Shown in pieces: positions 10,677 to 21,604 of a stretch of DNA of 64,000 nt. Source of the stretch: Oreohelix idahoensis. Lineage: Eukaryota > Mollusca > Gastropoda > Stylommatophora > Oreohelicidae. The stretch lies in assembly GCA_024509875.1 (NCBI GenBank), contig JAMPIV010000580.1, positions 1 through 64,000 on the forward strand, in the 5' to 3' direction. The translations under genes and the position numbers were made by a program. The notes beneath the pieces were generated by a model. It saw nothing but the letters and a program-made list of their open reading frames with translations, made no database searches and was not told the origin of the DNA. Within the stretch, counting starts at the first letter, position 1. Each line of letters opens with the position of its first letter.

Positions 10677-10938
10677 TGGGAATCATCACCATCATTTTCC
10701 TCTGTACTCCTTATGGAGCAAATAGCCAATCCTGCAGCTATTTCCTTTCACAGGAAGTCTACACCAAGCAGCCACATGTTCTTGCATCAGTGGTTTCTGT
10801 TGCAATATGTTTATTTGATGAGTTTGCCAGCCCTATGCACAATCTCATATTAGTTGCCTTGTATGACATGCTTGAGGCTGCAGTAGTTCTATTTCTGTGC
10901 CTCTTCAAAGACCCCCTTGGGAACTACATGTGGCTGCT
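10677..10938 (-). repeat. High-copy ~250-bp repeat (HCR), near full copy
   Basis: In sense orientation (minus strand here) the family reads CCAAGGGGG-TCT-GAAGAGGCAC head, a central CATGTCGTACAAGGCGACTAATATGAGGTTGTGCATGGGGCTGGCAACCTCATCATG-like block (changed bases here), a CAGAAACCACCACTG block, and a tail GCTCCATAAGGAGCACA-GAAAATGATGATG. About 18 copies lie in the window in both orientations. No coding capacity or tRNA boxes are seen. The tail microsatellite (ATG)n or (GAA)n suggests a SINE-like element. Confidence 0.8.
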
Positions 10939-10998
10939 ATGAGATTACCATTACCTTATTAAGATATACTCTGACAGCATTGTACTGTGTCTGTTCAG

Positions 10999-11165
10999 TG
11001 GCAGGAGAAAGACTGATGCATGAAGATGTAATAAAAGCTGTCATTGATGCTACCAGTACAAATCTGAATAAGTATAAGACCTGTGAAGACGATTCCCTTC
11101 TCTGTTACCTGGTTGATGATGGTGGGTTTTTGGTGGCCACAACAGGTGATGACTTCAGAGAACAG
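10999..11165 (+). CDS. CACNA2D: CACNA2D exon 3 of the recognised part
   Basis: The acceptor is TGTCTGTTCAG and the donor is CAG|GTTAGT; phase 1 in, 0 out. The 55 codons include KAVIDATSTN, a conserved cysteine, then CYLVDDGGFLVATTGDDF. This corresponds to the CVILDDGGFLLMANHDDY segment that defines the VGCC_alpha2 region. DDGGF identifies the gene as alpha2delta-1/2-like. Confidence 0.9.
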
Positions 11166-11914
11166 GTTAGTGATGTCTGGGATGTAAATTATTGAGACTT
11201 TTGACAGTCATGTTTTTCAGCGTCAGTGTAATGTCATTGTCAAGAACCATTAAACTGTGGTTCCACCACTGCAGTGTGGATTTATAATAATAAATAAAGG
11301 CTTGTTCTTCCCAGGCTACAACCACACCACAATGGCTGACAATAAGAAATGAACACCTTTAATAGGAACTTCCCTTTAATACTATGCACAATACAATAAG
11401 GCCTCACACGGCCAATAAACGCATCAAATACAATAATGAAATGCCATTGTAAAACTTGCCTTAGCAGCTTAATCTATCAGCATCATACATGACAGTACGA
11501 CTTACACTGAAAACCACTGCAATGAATATTGCTCACCTGAGCGGCAAAACTATGGAAATGACACACTCAGAAATCATTGACAACTTCTTAATCTACGGCC
11601 TGTAGATAATACGAACTAGACAATACACTGCTCTAGCATTACAACGTACTTATCCACCAGGACCGAAATATGGCAAGCACTCAATTAATAGTCCATAACA
11701 TGAACCACACAGCAATCTTGCTGGCAGAAGGGAAATCTGCGTCCTACCAGGACGATGGCTAGTTTCTGACTGAAGAAATTCCCGCCTTATTTGCTGACTT
11801 CTGGTAGTCACCTGACCCACCAGTTCGGCTAGCCCCAGCCTCGCTCGGCTGACTTTTCGCCGAGCACAATACCTAAGATGCACTGCGAAATAGCGCTGTG
11901 ACAGTCATCAAATA
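11166..11914. other. Intron start with unassigned repeat-like DNA
   Basis: Nothing coding is seen. A 22-bp direct repeat (AAATAGCGCTGTGACAGTCATC) occurs twice in tandem near 11886-11930, next to an HCR copy. The minus-strand frame 11650-11883 matches no family that I recognise. Confidence 0.35.
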
Positions 11915-11917
11915 GCG

Positions 11918-12178
11918 CTGTGACAGTCATCATCATTTTCCTTTGTGTTCCTTATGGAGCATGGAGCCACCATCACAGCTGGTCCTGCAGGAAGACTGCC
12001 CGCACAAAGCAGTCACATGCTCTTGTAGTGATGGTTTCTGTGGCAATTTATCTTGCATGTTAAGGTTGCCAGCCCCATGCGGAACCTCTTAGTAGTCACT
12101 TTGTTTGACTTGCCTGAGGGCGCAGTAGTCTCCCATTCTTTCTTTGTCTCTTCAGAGCCTCTACATGAGGCTATCGTT
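11918..12178 (-). repeat. HCR copy
   Basis: This is a near full copy with TTCCTTATGGAGCATGGAGC, GTGGCAATTTATCTTGCATG and GCCAGCCCCATGCGGAAC segments, against the family sense. Confidence 0.75.
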
Positions 12179-12261
12179 GTAATAATTAACTTTAAAACAT
12201 GAAGAAATGTTGACATCATTATGAAAGTCTAGTTGTCCTTAGTGCAGCATCACTGTAGTCA

Positions 12262-12482
12262 TTATAATTGAAATGTGACACTGATGAGTGTAACTGTGGC
12301 ACTGATATAATGATTGCTGAACATCTGCTTCAAAGGTGCCAAACATGTGAGCAGAGAAGGCGCATATGGTCATCACAAGTGCCATTCCTGGAAAAGCTCT
12401 ACGGAGATGTCAACAGCCTCAGACTGACCACTGCTTTCTTTGAACATATTCAAGTTAACATCTGAGGATGAATGAAGAAGAA
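12262..12482 (+). mobile_element. 5'-truncated LINE, C-terminal zinc-knuckle end with (GAA)n tail
   Basis: The frame from 12268 (65 codons) carries C-X-C-X8-H-X4-C (CNCGTDIMIAEHLLQRC) and ends TTAFFEHIQVNI. This is the domain that closes LINE ORFs carrying an RNase H. The element ends ATCTGAGGATGAATGAAGAAGAAGAA. A sister copy lies at 60728-60999 (minus). Confidence 0.75.
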
Positions 12483-12539
12483 GAAACGTGATGATTTGTT
12501 AACAGAATCTTAGCAGTCTAAGTTTGATATCATCAGTAC

Positions 12540-12835
12540 CTTTAAGCTTCCCAAGAAACACCGACCTTCAACAAACACGTGCTAAGTCCATCCTGTCATG
12601 GGTCATAAGCTCAAGATCTTTCCATGTCTTCCTCGTCCTTTTCATTTCTCTCTCCAGTTCTCTTCTCCGTGTGTTTTCTGGCGACCTGAAATTCTCTTAC
12701 CCTGGGGCTCCAGAACAAGGACTGCCTGGTAATGCTATAATCTGGTTTTCTCAGTGTGTGTCTAAATCCATCGTCAGAGTCTTCTTCTTCTCATCTCATG
12801 TTCCACTGGTACTTGTCTGGTTAAGTTTGCTACGA
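12540..12835 (-). mobile_element. RTE-like LINE family A, 3' end fragment
   Basis: This matches, on the minus strand, the 3' end of the near-complete element at 30510-33440 (CCTTCAACAAACACGTGC, then GGGGCTCCAGAACAAGGACTGCC). It is not coding by itself. Confidence 0.65.
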
Positions 12836-13369
12836 TTTTGTGATTATACCTGGCACTGCAGGTAGCAGTGTACTAAAAAAAATAATGAAATTTTAAATCA
12901 AATTTCCACGAATAATATCGCTACACGATATAAATCAAGGGCGCAGCCATTTTGGGATGCTATAAATACCCAGATGAGGTTTATTTAGTAAAACTATCGA
13001 CCTGTTGCTTTCAAAGTCTTATGAATTTGACTCCCATTGAATTTGGCCAGCAAGGGTATATAGCGGAAATTCGACGATCATCGAGTTTGGTCAGCAAAGT
13101 GTTAATAAAAGCAATATTACAGCAATAAGCATTTTTCTGCTTATGAAACAGAACAGTTGCCTTCAGTGATAATTGTCAGTTTGCAGTTCAGTACATGGAG
13201 TGAGGGGTGGTGTGTTATGGTACTTTCTTCAAAGCATCTGCTATACCTTGGCCCATCTTCGTCTGGGTCTTTGTTTTTACTTTTTTTTACCATGTGTGTT
13301 CCCAGGGATCTCCGAGAAGATGAATGAAGAATAGAACCATTGCTACACCAGGTGTGTCAAAAAGAGGCA
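12836..13369. other. Intronic DNA, nothing recognised
   Basis: A+T-rich stretch with no open frame, splice-supported exon or terminal repeat that I can see. Confidence 0.4.
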
Positions 13370-13505
13370 ACTAATTTGACTAATGTGGGGCTGACAATCC
13401 CATGATGTAAAACAAATAGCTACAGAAACCACTACTTCAATACCATGCATAATGCTTTAGGCGCAGGCTTCTTACAAGGGGGCTAACTACAGTAATGACC
13501 CTTTG
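13370..13505 (+). repeat. HCR partial copy, diverged
   Basis: It keeps GAGGCAACTAAT, AACAAATAGCTACAGAAACCACTAC and GCAGGCTTCTTACAAGG in family order. Confidence 0.6.
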
Positions 13506-13724
13506 TTTCTTTAGGAGCATGTTCCCTTCATTTTCTGATTTGATATTCCTGTCCTGTAGATGCATCACGATTCATTCCTGCAGCATGTCCAAGCATACTT
13601 ATCTTTTACCTTTTACAAATTCTTTCACTATTTTAATCTTTCTGATCATTACATTTTTTTATTAAGTCTTTTCATTGATTTTTTAAACATGCATTTAATT
13701 TCACACGACTGCAGTCATGACATG

Positions 13725-13828
13725 ATTAATATACTGATATAATATTGATATGATTAATATATCAGTATGACATGATTAATATACTGATATAATATTGATA
13801 TGATTAATATATCAGTATGACATGATTC
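13725..13828. repeat. Two tandem ~50-bp AT-rich units
   Basis: The unit CATGATTAATATACTGATAT ... ATATCAGTATGA occurs twice. A related stretch resumes at 16008-16034, on the other side of the LINE that inserted here. Confidence 0.8.
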
Positions 13829-13864
13829 TTCTTCTTCTTCTTCTTGCGATCGCATCTTTGATGA

Positions 13865-14800
13865 TTACACCGTCAGACGAGTTCTCATGATGAATTCGAC
13901 TGTTGTTTGAAGTTCCTCTTTAACTCCATATAGCTTTGAGTTTAGTGTTGAGTCATTGGGCCAGTATATCTTTCTTAACTGGTCATACAGAGGACAGTCC
14001 TGTAGAACATGCTCAGCAGTTTGTTCGTTTAATCCACATGTGCACAGTGGTGAAGCAGACAATCGTAGCTTGTGCATGTGTTTATTCAGTTTGTTATGCC
14101 CTGTCCTGAGTCGAAAAATAGTTGTCTGTCCCTGCCGGTCGAGAGTGTGATAGTCGTCTTTGGGTTGGTTCTGTTCTCTTCTGATAGTCTGGATAGCTCT
14201 CTTTTTCTCAAAGTATGTGACTTCATTATCTTCTTGTTCACATTCTCCTCCCTTTTTTGCAAGTTTATCTGCCTTTTCATTTCCGGGTACACCACAATGA
14301 GATGGTACCCACTGAAGTATGGTTCTCTTTTTGGCAGCTACCTTGTTTAGTTCATTTCTCAGATGCGGGAGTTTACCACCCTTGAGAGCTTGCAGGACAG
14401 ACAGTGCATCTGTGAGGATGACTACCTGGTGGCAGTCAGAGTTGGTGTTATAAATCATATTTGCAGCTTGCTCTAGAGCTTGAACCTCAGCTGTATAGTT
14501 GGAACAGAATTTACCAGTGGGAATGTGCCTAGTCTCATAGTGGTTGTCAGGATATGAGATAAAGATACCGGCACCTCCATTCCTAACAGCATTAGTTGCT
14601 GATCCATCTGTATAGGCATGTATCCATGATTGATCGGGATAGCTTTCTTGGATCATACTCAATGTAGCAGTTCGTTTTTGCAGATCATTATACTCACATC
14701 CACTTGTGAGACCACTGACTGTTGTATTAATTTGGAGGGCACTGCTGGCCTGCTCCCATGGTACAGGGTATAGGGTGGGCTTCAGTGGTGTTGTCTTCAT
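13865..14800 (-). pseudogene. LINE RNase H and C-terminal knuckle frame
   Basis: The 311-codon frame has all four acidic positions of a type I RNase H: D in YTDGSA (about residue 66), E in AEVQAL (about 105), D in LTDALS (about 130), and the final D in GNEKADKLAK (about 175) after HCG. RNase H removes the RNA strand after reverse transcription. The C-terminal C-X-C-X8-H-X4-C is typical of this LINE group. The frame is long and intact, so this copy is not very old, although the upstream RT is frameshifted. Confidence 0.85.
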
Positions 14801-14823
14801 GGATAGGTCTTCTTGATGCTGTC

Positions 14824-15954
14824 TTATAAGTCTTTTCCCCCCCGATGCACAAAGCTGCTACGCTTTAGACGTCCCAATGCCAGATCATCTAGTCTTGCCT
14901 TCATTGGGTGCATTGGCATACTGTTGTACTTTTCCATCTGGATCATGGTTTTTGTGTCTCTTCTATGGGACAATGTCTGTAATCCAGCAACCTTCTGCAT
15001 CTCTGTTATTGGTGTAGTTTTCATGGCTCCTGTAATGAGCCTGAGAGCTTGATTTTGCACCTTGTCCAAAGACTGCAGATGTGAGTTAGCAGCTGATGAC
15101 CATGCTGCTGAGCTAAACTCTAAGTGTGGTCTTATTACTCCATTATAAATCTTCTTTAGATTTCGTTCATTTGCTCCCCAGTTGGTACCTGCTAATTTTC
15201 TGAGTATGCCTAGTCGTCTTCGGGCCTTTCCTTCTGCATTTTCAATATGCTTATTCCATGTAAGCCTTTGGTCAAATGTCACCCCAAGATAGGTGGGGGT
15301 AGCTTTCTTCCTTGATCACGGTTGTCCCTAGGTGTATGTTAGCTGATTTGTCCTTGGGGGCGAGGGAGAACAGTGTTGTGGAGGTTTTGTCTGTGTTTTA
15401 TTGTGATAAGCCATTTCTCTGCCCATGACACTAGCATGTCTGCTGCCCGCTGCATTCTATAATTTGCTGTGGTGACATTTTCATCAGCGCACCAGAGTAC
15501 TAGGTCATCTGCATATAAGGCAGCTTTAACTCCTGCAGGGAGATCTTTCACCAGGTCATTGATGTAAACAAGGAAGAGTGTTGGGGAAATTACTCCTCCT
15601 TGAGGTACCCCCTGATGGAGCAACACTTTTTCTGCTCTGCAGACCGTCAAGAGTGACTCTAGTTCTCCTGTTATGCAAGTATGACTGGATCCATTTCATC
15701 ATGTTGCCTTGGATTCCACTTCTCCTACGTTTTGCAATGAGGCCATCTTTCCACACCTTGTCAAAGGCCTGCTTGAAGTCGACCCAGATCGTTAGGACCT
15801 TTTTCTTCTCCTGGAAGGCATCTTCTATTGCTTGAGACAAGTAAGTAACTTGGTCTTCTATACTGTAGCATTCTCTAAATCCAGCTTGTTCCGGCACCAG
15901 GATCTGCTCAGACTCTAAATACCATTTCAATCTGTGGTTGACTATTCGCTCCAT
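14824..15954 (-). pseudogene. LINE reverse transcriptase, frameshifted
   Basis: Three overlapping minus-strand frames together cover RT blocks 2 to the thumb. DFKQAFDKVW and YADD give the three catalytic aspartates. The frame changes near 15560-15650 and again near 15285-15340. The fingers and endonuclease are missing because of 5' truncation at about 16008. Confidence 0.85.
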
Positions 15955-16027
15955 AGTCTTCCCAACACAGCTTGTGAGACTGATTGGCCGGTAACTTGCA
16001 GCATGACATAATTAAAATACTGATATA

Positions 16028-16275
16028 ATATTGATTCTTTTCCTTTTCACTCCTTATGGAGCATGGAGCCACCACTGCAGCTGGTTCCCCCCTTACAGGA
16101 GTCCTGCATCCAGCATTCACATGCTCATGCAGTGGTGGTTTTTTGTGGCAATTTGTTTTACATGATGAGGTTGCAAGCCTCATGCACAACTTCATATTAG
16201 TCGCCTTGTTCGACATGCCTGATGGAGCGGTAGGCTTATTCTTTCTTTTCTCGTCAGTGACCTCCGGTAAAATGA
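16028..16275 (-). repeat. HCR copy
   Basis: Near full copy, against family sense: CTCCTTATGGAGCATGGAGC, ACATGATGAGGTTGC and CGACATGCCTGATGGAGC. Confidence 0.8.
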
Positions 16276-16739
16276 TACTGAGATGGGGTAAATGAAAAAA
16301 AAAGTAATATAAACCTTACAAGGACAAAAAAAAACAAAGAAATAGCCTATATAATGACCACAAAGTCCTCATCAGGGGCAAACGCCAACAGAGAAAAGAT
16401 AGGTGAGAGCTAAGCTAAATACATAAAAACATAAGGGAAAATGCTATGAGCTGTAAAAAAAAACAGTGTTGTTGTTGGTAGATCACAGTATGGCTTCTGT
16501 TGTTGTGCTGGACTGTCAAAGTGAAAATGACTGCCAAAGTACAGTTGAAAACTAAGATTGGAACTATATAAAAAAGGCATGTGGCAGAAAACAAAAGAAA
16601 ATAATAACAGAAATCAAAAGAAAAAAAAGCAAAGTTAGAGAGAAATGTATAAGTATGAGAATGGTGATATGAATGATAGTAATGTAAGTAGTAATAATTT
16701 GATATTGAACACATTTTCTGCTCATTTTTTTCCCGACAG
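16276..16739. other. Intronic DNA, nothing recognised
   Basis: A+T-rich, with T/C-rich minus-strand frames of no recognisable type. It ends in the strong polypyrimidine acceptor of the next exon (TTTTTTTCCCGACAG). Confidence 0.4.
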
Positions 16740-16807
16740 ATTGGGAGATTCTTTGGTCAAGTTGACCCTCCAGTATTTGCACTTTTAAATCAGAAATTTT
16801 TTCAGAG
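16740..16807 (+). CDS. CACNA2D: CACNA2D exon 4 of the recognised part
   Basis: The acceptor is CCCGACAG and the donor is AG|GTGAGG; phase 0 in, 2 out. It encodes IGRFFGQVDPPVFALLNQKF, matching IGRFFGEIDPSLMRHL of alpha2delta-1 almost residue for residue at its start. The two leftover bases AG combine with the first base of the next exon to give Arg. Confidence 0.93.
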
Positions 16808-16850
16808 GTGAGGTCTTACACATAATTAAAATCTAATGACACAGGTGTTA

Positions 16851-17256
16851 CAGTTGACATTCAAAAATCCGGCAACCTCCGGACCTGAGGAGTGCCGGAT
16901 TGTTGAAAATGCCGGATTTTTTATGGTTATATATGCTGTATATATTTAACAGAAAATGACTACCTGTACAGTCCTTTAAAGAAAGAAAATTAAAAACTAA
17001 ATGAAAAGCAAATGAAATTTTAATGTTCATCAACTAAATAAAACAGCTCTACAGAATTTTAATGATAAAATGAGAAGGAATGAGCAGGAATGCCTGTTAA
17101 CACGTGCAAGCAAGACCCAACAGCTGTATCAAAACATAAACGGCTCCAGAAAACAGAGGCGCGCCATCCCGGTAAATTAAAAAATGCGCTCCGAAATCCA
17201 TGCCGGAAATCTGAAGGAACCGGATTATCGATGGCCGGATTTTTGAATGTCAACTG
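16851..17256. mobile_element. Tigger/pogo-like MITE with 23-bp terminal inverted repeats
   Basis: The ends CAGTTGACATTCAAAAATCC and its inverse are perfect for at least 23 bp, and TA lies on both sides (16849-16850 and 17257-17258), the duplication made by Tc1/mariner-type elements. The CAGTTGAC start is like vertebrate Tigger ends. It is non-coding, and it sits 43 bases after the exon 4 donor. Confidence 0.85.
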
Positions 17257-17458
17257 TATAAATAACAGAGACATGTGGACCAGAATAGCTAATAATCATT
17301 GAAAAAAATATATAATTATTGATACTATTGATGACACTGGCTGAGAAGCTCCGTGCTTAAGATGATTCTTGGACAGAAAATTAAATATTTAAAAAAAAAG
17401 GGAATATTAAATAGTGTAGGGAAGAACATGTGTATTTAATAAGAATTTGTTTATATCA

Positions 17459-18130
17459 ATTCTTCTTCTTCTTCTTCACTTACCATGCCTGGTGGCATAG
17501 TAGATCATGCTTGTCCACAACTTCCTGTCTCCACTACTGTTTATCAATTCTGTTGTTGACTTCTTTCAGTGCCATAAGTCCAGTATCTTCTCTCATTGTC
17601 ATCCTTTATCTCTTCTTCTTGCTATCTGTCCTCTGGTCACATTATGTTCTGGCTTTCTTATTCTCATAGTATACCAAAATTTGGTGGCTTGCTTCCTTCT
17701 TATGTTAGTAATAAGCTTCCTTTTCAAACTGGCTTCTTTCAGGACATCCTCAATACTCTTTCTTTAGCTGTCCATGGCATCCATAATATTCTTGTGTAAA
17801 ACCACATCTCTGTAGTCGCCAAGGCTTTTCCTTCTTGTTTATTAATCATCCATGGCTCACTTCCATATGTTAGGATTGGCTGCATACACAGGTTTACACT
17901 GGGTTTTCTACAAGAAGAACTCTTTCTTACTTCCATTGATAAAGAGTTGTTACATTAAATCCCTTTCATTTTATAATAAAGATTGCTGCTTTTTCCTGGA
18001 CTACTTTTCTCTATACCTCTGAGATGCGTCTTCCATGTGATGTTATAAACATGCCTAAGTATTTAAATCTGTTGACTTATTTCAAAACTGTTCCATTTAT
18101 TGTGACAATGCATTCTAGTTTGTGTCATAT
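17459..18130 (-). mobile_element. RTE-like LINE 3' fragment, (GAA)n tail
   Basis: Minus-strand frames include LTYGSEPWMINKQEG followed by ALATTEMWFYTRILWMPWTA, the post-RT region of RTE-like elements. The 3' end is marked by CTTCTTCTTCTTC on the plus strand at 17459-17476. Pieces of the same family lie at 10439-10517, 35825-35970 and 58090-58150. It is broken by stops. Confidence 0.7.
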
Positions 18131-18177
18131 TGTCTTACAATACAAGTACAATTTGTTTGTTATATTGTCTTCCACAG

Positions 18178-18256
18178 AGCAGTCCAGTATGACTTTCAGG
18201 CCACATGTATAAAAGAGGACAACACAAACAGTGCTGGCTTCAAGGACTTCCACATT
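18178..18256 (+). CDS. CACNA2D: CACNA2D exon 5 of the recognised part
   Basis: The acceptor is TTGTCTTCCACAG and the donor is ATT|GTGAGT; phase 2 in, 0 out. The exon encodes AVQYDFQATC followed by IKEDNTNSAGFKDFHI. YDFQATC corresponds to the conserved YDYQSVC of alpha2delta-1, and phase fits both neighbours. Confidence 0.88.
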
Positions 18257-18281
18257 GTGAGTAGTGACAATAAAAATCAAC

Positions 18282-18415
18282 ATTCTGTAGCAATTTGTTT
18301 TACTTGATGAGGTTGCCACTCTCATGCACAACCTCATATTAGTTGCCTTGTACGACATGCCTAAGGGAGCAGTAGTCATGTTCTTTCTTTGTCTCATCAA
18401 AGACATTGTGGTCCC
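18282..18415 (-). repeat. HCR copy, truncated
   Basis: Head half of the family only: CAATTTGTTTTACTTGATGA, CTCATGCACAACCTCATATT and TTTGTCTCATCAAAGACATT. It starts within 30 bases of the exon 5 donor. Confidence 0.7.
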
Positions 18416-18978
18416 CTTTCCCCCCAAGCTCCACAGGGCAGTTCTGCTAATGCTACATCTAAACTAAACTAAGAAAGAGAAGTGACAGTTCCTAGTAAAT
18501 TATGCTGCCTCATGTAACACATATTATACAGGTCCATATTCACAGAATCCGAAATAGTTGGGGACACCGTGTTTCTGAAATAAGATTTTTTTGGTTTTCA
18601 GATATTGCCCAAATGTCGGCCGAGGTTGCCCAAAAGTTGGCTGGAAAAAAAAACATTTGATTTACGAAATATTTTGGTTTTCGGGTGCTTGGATTCTGGG
18701 ATACAAACCTGTAATACCTGAAGAGATTCAGTTGAGAAATTAGAAAAGAGAAAATTTGAGTAGGTACTTGCAAAGAAACATTTTGAAGAACAATGGTTGT
18801 GGAGTTTGGGACACAGGAAGATGGCAAGTAGACATATTATATCAAGCTGGTTGTAGTCATGAAAAAAGAAATGGATCAACAGAATGACAGACACACTAAC
18901 AAAAATACTATAGCAGAACAGACAGCCAACACTCACTTATGATAATGAACTCTCCCTACAGTGCTTTAAAGCATGATC

Positions 18979-19962
18979 ATCATCTCAGCCCGTAACCCGT
19001 CATGGGTCGTAGGGGTGCCATGGTGGAAGCATCAGCAGACAGGGTCCTCCACTGCTCTCTATCCTCAGCAATGCGTACAAGTGTGGAAAAACCGTGTCCT
19101 GCCCATTCTTTGATGTTATCAGCCCAGGATTTTCTCTGCCTTCCTCTTCTCCGTTTACCTTCGACTGTTCCCTGAAGGATCGTTTTCGAAAGGGAGTCAT
19201 GACGAGTTACATGCCCAAACCAGGCAAGCTTTCGACGTTTCACTATTGACAAAAGTGGTTCTTGGTGGCCTGCATAGGTGTTTATCTTCTCTCTAACATA
19301 GACATTTGTTTTGTGCTCTTTATAGCAAATGCGCAAAATTCTTCTATAACATTTATGCTCGAAAGCCTGAATCCTTTGCTCCGTATCTGCAGTGAGTGTC
19401 CAGCCCTCACACCCATACAAGAGAATAGATAATACAAGTGATTTGTATAATTTGATCTTCACAGGAAAACTGATGTTACTTTTCCAGATCACATTCAACC
19501 TTGTCATGGCAGCTGAGGCCATCTCAAGTCTTGTCTTGATTTCTTTAATTGATCTTCCATCACTACATATAGTGGACCCGAGATATTTAAAGGTGTTAAC
19601 TTCTTCTAACGTTTGCCCATTTAACGTAATGTTGGTCGGAACATGTTTCTTATGGCTATTCACCAATATCTTGCTTTTTTCTATATTAATTTCCATCCCA
19701 TACGTTCTTGTTACTTTCTCCAGTCTAGAGGTAAGGTCTTGAAGTTCTGATTCTGATCCAGCTATCAGATCAATATCATCAGCAAAACGTAGGTTACACA
19801 GAGGTCGGCCTCCAATCGATATGGTTGATTTATAATCGTAGAGAGCCTCCTGCATAATATGTTCTAGATATATATTAAAGAGCACTGGTGACAGGATACA
19901 TCCTTGGCGAACTCCTACAGTTGTTTTGAAAAATTCTCCAATGTCGTTGCTTACAAAAAGCA
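18979..19962 (-). mobile_element. RTE-like LINE, 5'-truncated, RT second half to 3' end
   Basis: An unbroken 327-codon minus-strand frame (18980-19963) has GVRQGCILSPVLFNIYLE, RFADDIDLIA (catalytic ADD), NTFKYLGSTICSDG, LLYGCEGWTL and AWFGHVTRHDSLSKTI, in the order of RTE-like reverse transcriptases. The tail is (GAT)n. The flanks share AAAGCATGAT (about 18970 and 19955-19964) as target duplication. An uninterrupted frame implies a fairly recent insertion. It is antisense to the host gene. A relative lies at 43060-43375. Confidence 0.88.
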
Positions 19963-20124
19963 TGATAAGAAAGAATAAAAATAGAATAATGACAAATGAT
20001 TGATTTTGTCTTCCCCATTGTCACCCCATGGGTAATACAGGCTTACATGTGCCTTAATGTATTCTGTAAGATTTTTTCCCCATGACATCATAAAGAAACC
20101 AAGCATTTGTGCTTGCAAATTTGT

Positions 20125-20360
20125 GCTTGCCAAAAATTATTTCAACTTAACTCTCTTTAATAAAATGTATTCAACTTAACTCACTTTAATAAAATTATTT
20201 CAGCTTATCTCACTTTAATCAAATGTATTCAACTTAACTCACTTTAATAAAATTGTTTCAACTTAACTCACTCTAATAACATTATTTCAACTTAACTCAC
20301 TTTAGTACAATGTATTCAACTTAACTCATTTTTAATAAAATTGTTTCAACTTCACTCACT
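20125..20360. repeat. Tandem array, unit about 29 bp
   Basis: The unit CTTAACTCACTTTAATAAAA-TGTTTCAA is repeated about eight times. The same array resumes at 20872-21000 after a piggyBac-like insertion. Confidence 0.9.
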
Positions 20361-20871
20361 TTAACTCTTTAAGTCCCAATCGACTTTATAAAGGCTCAGG
20401 GGTTAGACGCGCTTGGCCCAATCGACTTTAAAAAGCCTTTAGCTTATGTGTTTCTAATTATAACTACCCACAAACCACCCAAAACGTCATTTCCGACTGC
20501 AAGTACATTCTTTTAAATACTGCACGTGTTTAAGAGTGAACGTGTTTCTGTTTTGAGATATTTATTTTAGATTTTTAAAGCGATTTTTTAAGCGCATATC
20601 CTCCATTTTACCTTGAATAACTAATCATTTTTTAAGCGCAAATCCTCCATTTTACCTTGAATAACTAATCATTTTTCAATGAAAGCTTTTATACTTTAGC
20701 ACAAGAGTAAAGTACATCCAATTACCTTCAGTTTCATATACAACAACAAAGTTATTTATGCATATGAACAATTTAAAAAATTATTTCCAAACAACAACAA
20801 TAAAAACGCACTGGGGTGGCCATTTTTGCTTGGGCCAAACCCACTTTTTTGCTTGGGACTGAAAGAGTTAA
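20361..20871. mobile_element. piggyBac-like MITE, 511 bp
   Basis: The ends TTAACTCTTTAAGTCCCAA and the inverse of TTGGGACTGAAAGAGTTAA match except at one position. The TTAA at each end is the piggyBac target. It splits the 29-bp tandem array, and no transposase frame is present. Confidence 0.82.
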
Positions 20872-21000
20872 TAAACTGTATTCCACTTGGCTCACTTTAA
20901 TAAAATGTATAAACTTAACTCACTTTAATAAAATTGTTTCAACTTAACTCACTTTAATAAAATTGTTTCAGCTTAGCTCACTTTAATAACAATTTATTCC
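20872..21000. repeat. Tandem array, unit about 29 bp, second part
   Basis: This continues the array that begins at 20125, with four more units ending in the polypyrimidine tract of the next exon. Confidence 0.85.
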
Positions 21001-21018
21001 TTTCTTTTCCCACACTAG

Positions 21019-21080
21019 CCCTCTATCAACATGTTGTTTGAGTTGTTGAATGTCGGATGGTGGACTAGCAAGATGTACTG
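21019..21080 (+). CDS. CACNA2D: CACNA2D exon 6 of the recognised part
   Basis: The acceptor is TTTTCCCACACTAG and the donor is TG|GTAAGT; phase 0 in, 2 out. It encodes PSINMLFELLNVGWWTSKMY, matching VPSVADILQIGWWATAAAW of alpha2delta-1, including the paired tryptophans. Confidence 0.9.
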
Positions 21081-21324
21081 GTAAGTTGTCAAGAAAATTG
21101 AAATACAGGTTGTGTAGAAATAAATGGTTTCTCTTGTTATTCGTAGATGTGGAAGATGTTACATATGATTATATACATATAAGAGCACCTGCATGGTACA
21201 ATGAGGCAAGGTTACCATGTTTGAAACCAGGATATGCCATGCTCTAGTCTACCCAGCTATAAATGGGTACCTGGCTTTGTCAAGGCAGCAAGGAATGAAT
21301 GCTATCAGTATATTTCCTTCACTA

Positions 21325-21572
21325 TTCATAATCATTTATCATTGTGCTTTTTATGGAGCATGGAGCCACTATTGTAGATTGGAACGTTGTAAGAAGTTTG
21401 CACTAAGCATTTACATACTTTTGCAGCTATCGTTTCTGGTGCAATTTGTTTTATATGATGAGGTTGCCAGTGCCTATGAACAACCTCATATTAGTTGTCT
21501 TGTATGACAAGTCTGAGTGTACTATAGTCTAATTCATTCCTTATCTCATCAGAGACCTCCGAGAACTATATG
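21325..21572 (-). repeat. HCR copy
   Basis: Full-length, diverged: CTTTTTATGGAGCATGGAGC, CAATTTGTTTTATATGATGA and CCTTATCTCATCAGAGACCT, against family sense. Just upstream (21190-21300) is a piece of the tRNA-like SINE seen at 10385. Confidence 0.75.
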
Positions 21573-21604
21573 GTGTCTTCACTATTGGTAGTATTAAATT
21601 GTTC

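Larger units (their letters stand above)
13829..16008 (-). mobile_element. LINE with reverse transcriptase and RNase H, 5'-truncated
   Basis: On the minus strand the three frames 15556-15954, 15339-15650 and 14824-15282 carry the RT in order: DFKQAFDKVW (first Asp), GVPQGGVISPTLF, YADDLVLW (catalytic YADD) and the LTWNKHIENA thumb. Frame 13865-14800 carries the RNase H (YTDGSAT, TAEVQALE, LTDALSVLQAL, HCGVPGNEKADKLAK) and a CTCG...H...C knuckle. Shifts between frames show it is broken. The 3' end is (GAA)n, and flanking CATGACAT-ATTAA repeats act as the target duplication. It resembles I/Nimb-type LINEs. It lies in antisense inside the 11165-16740 intron. Confidence 0.85.
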
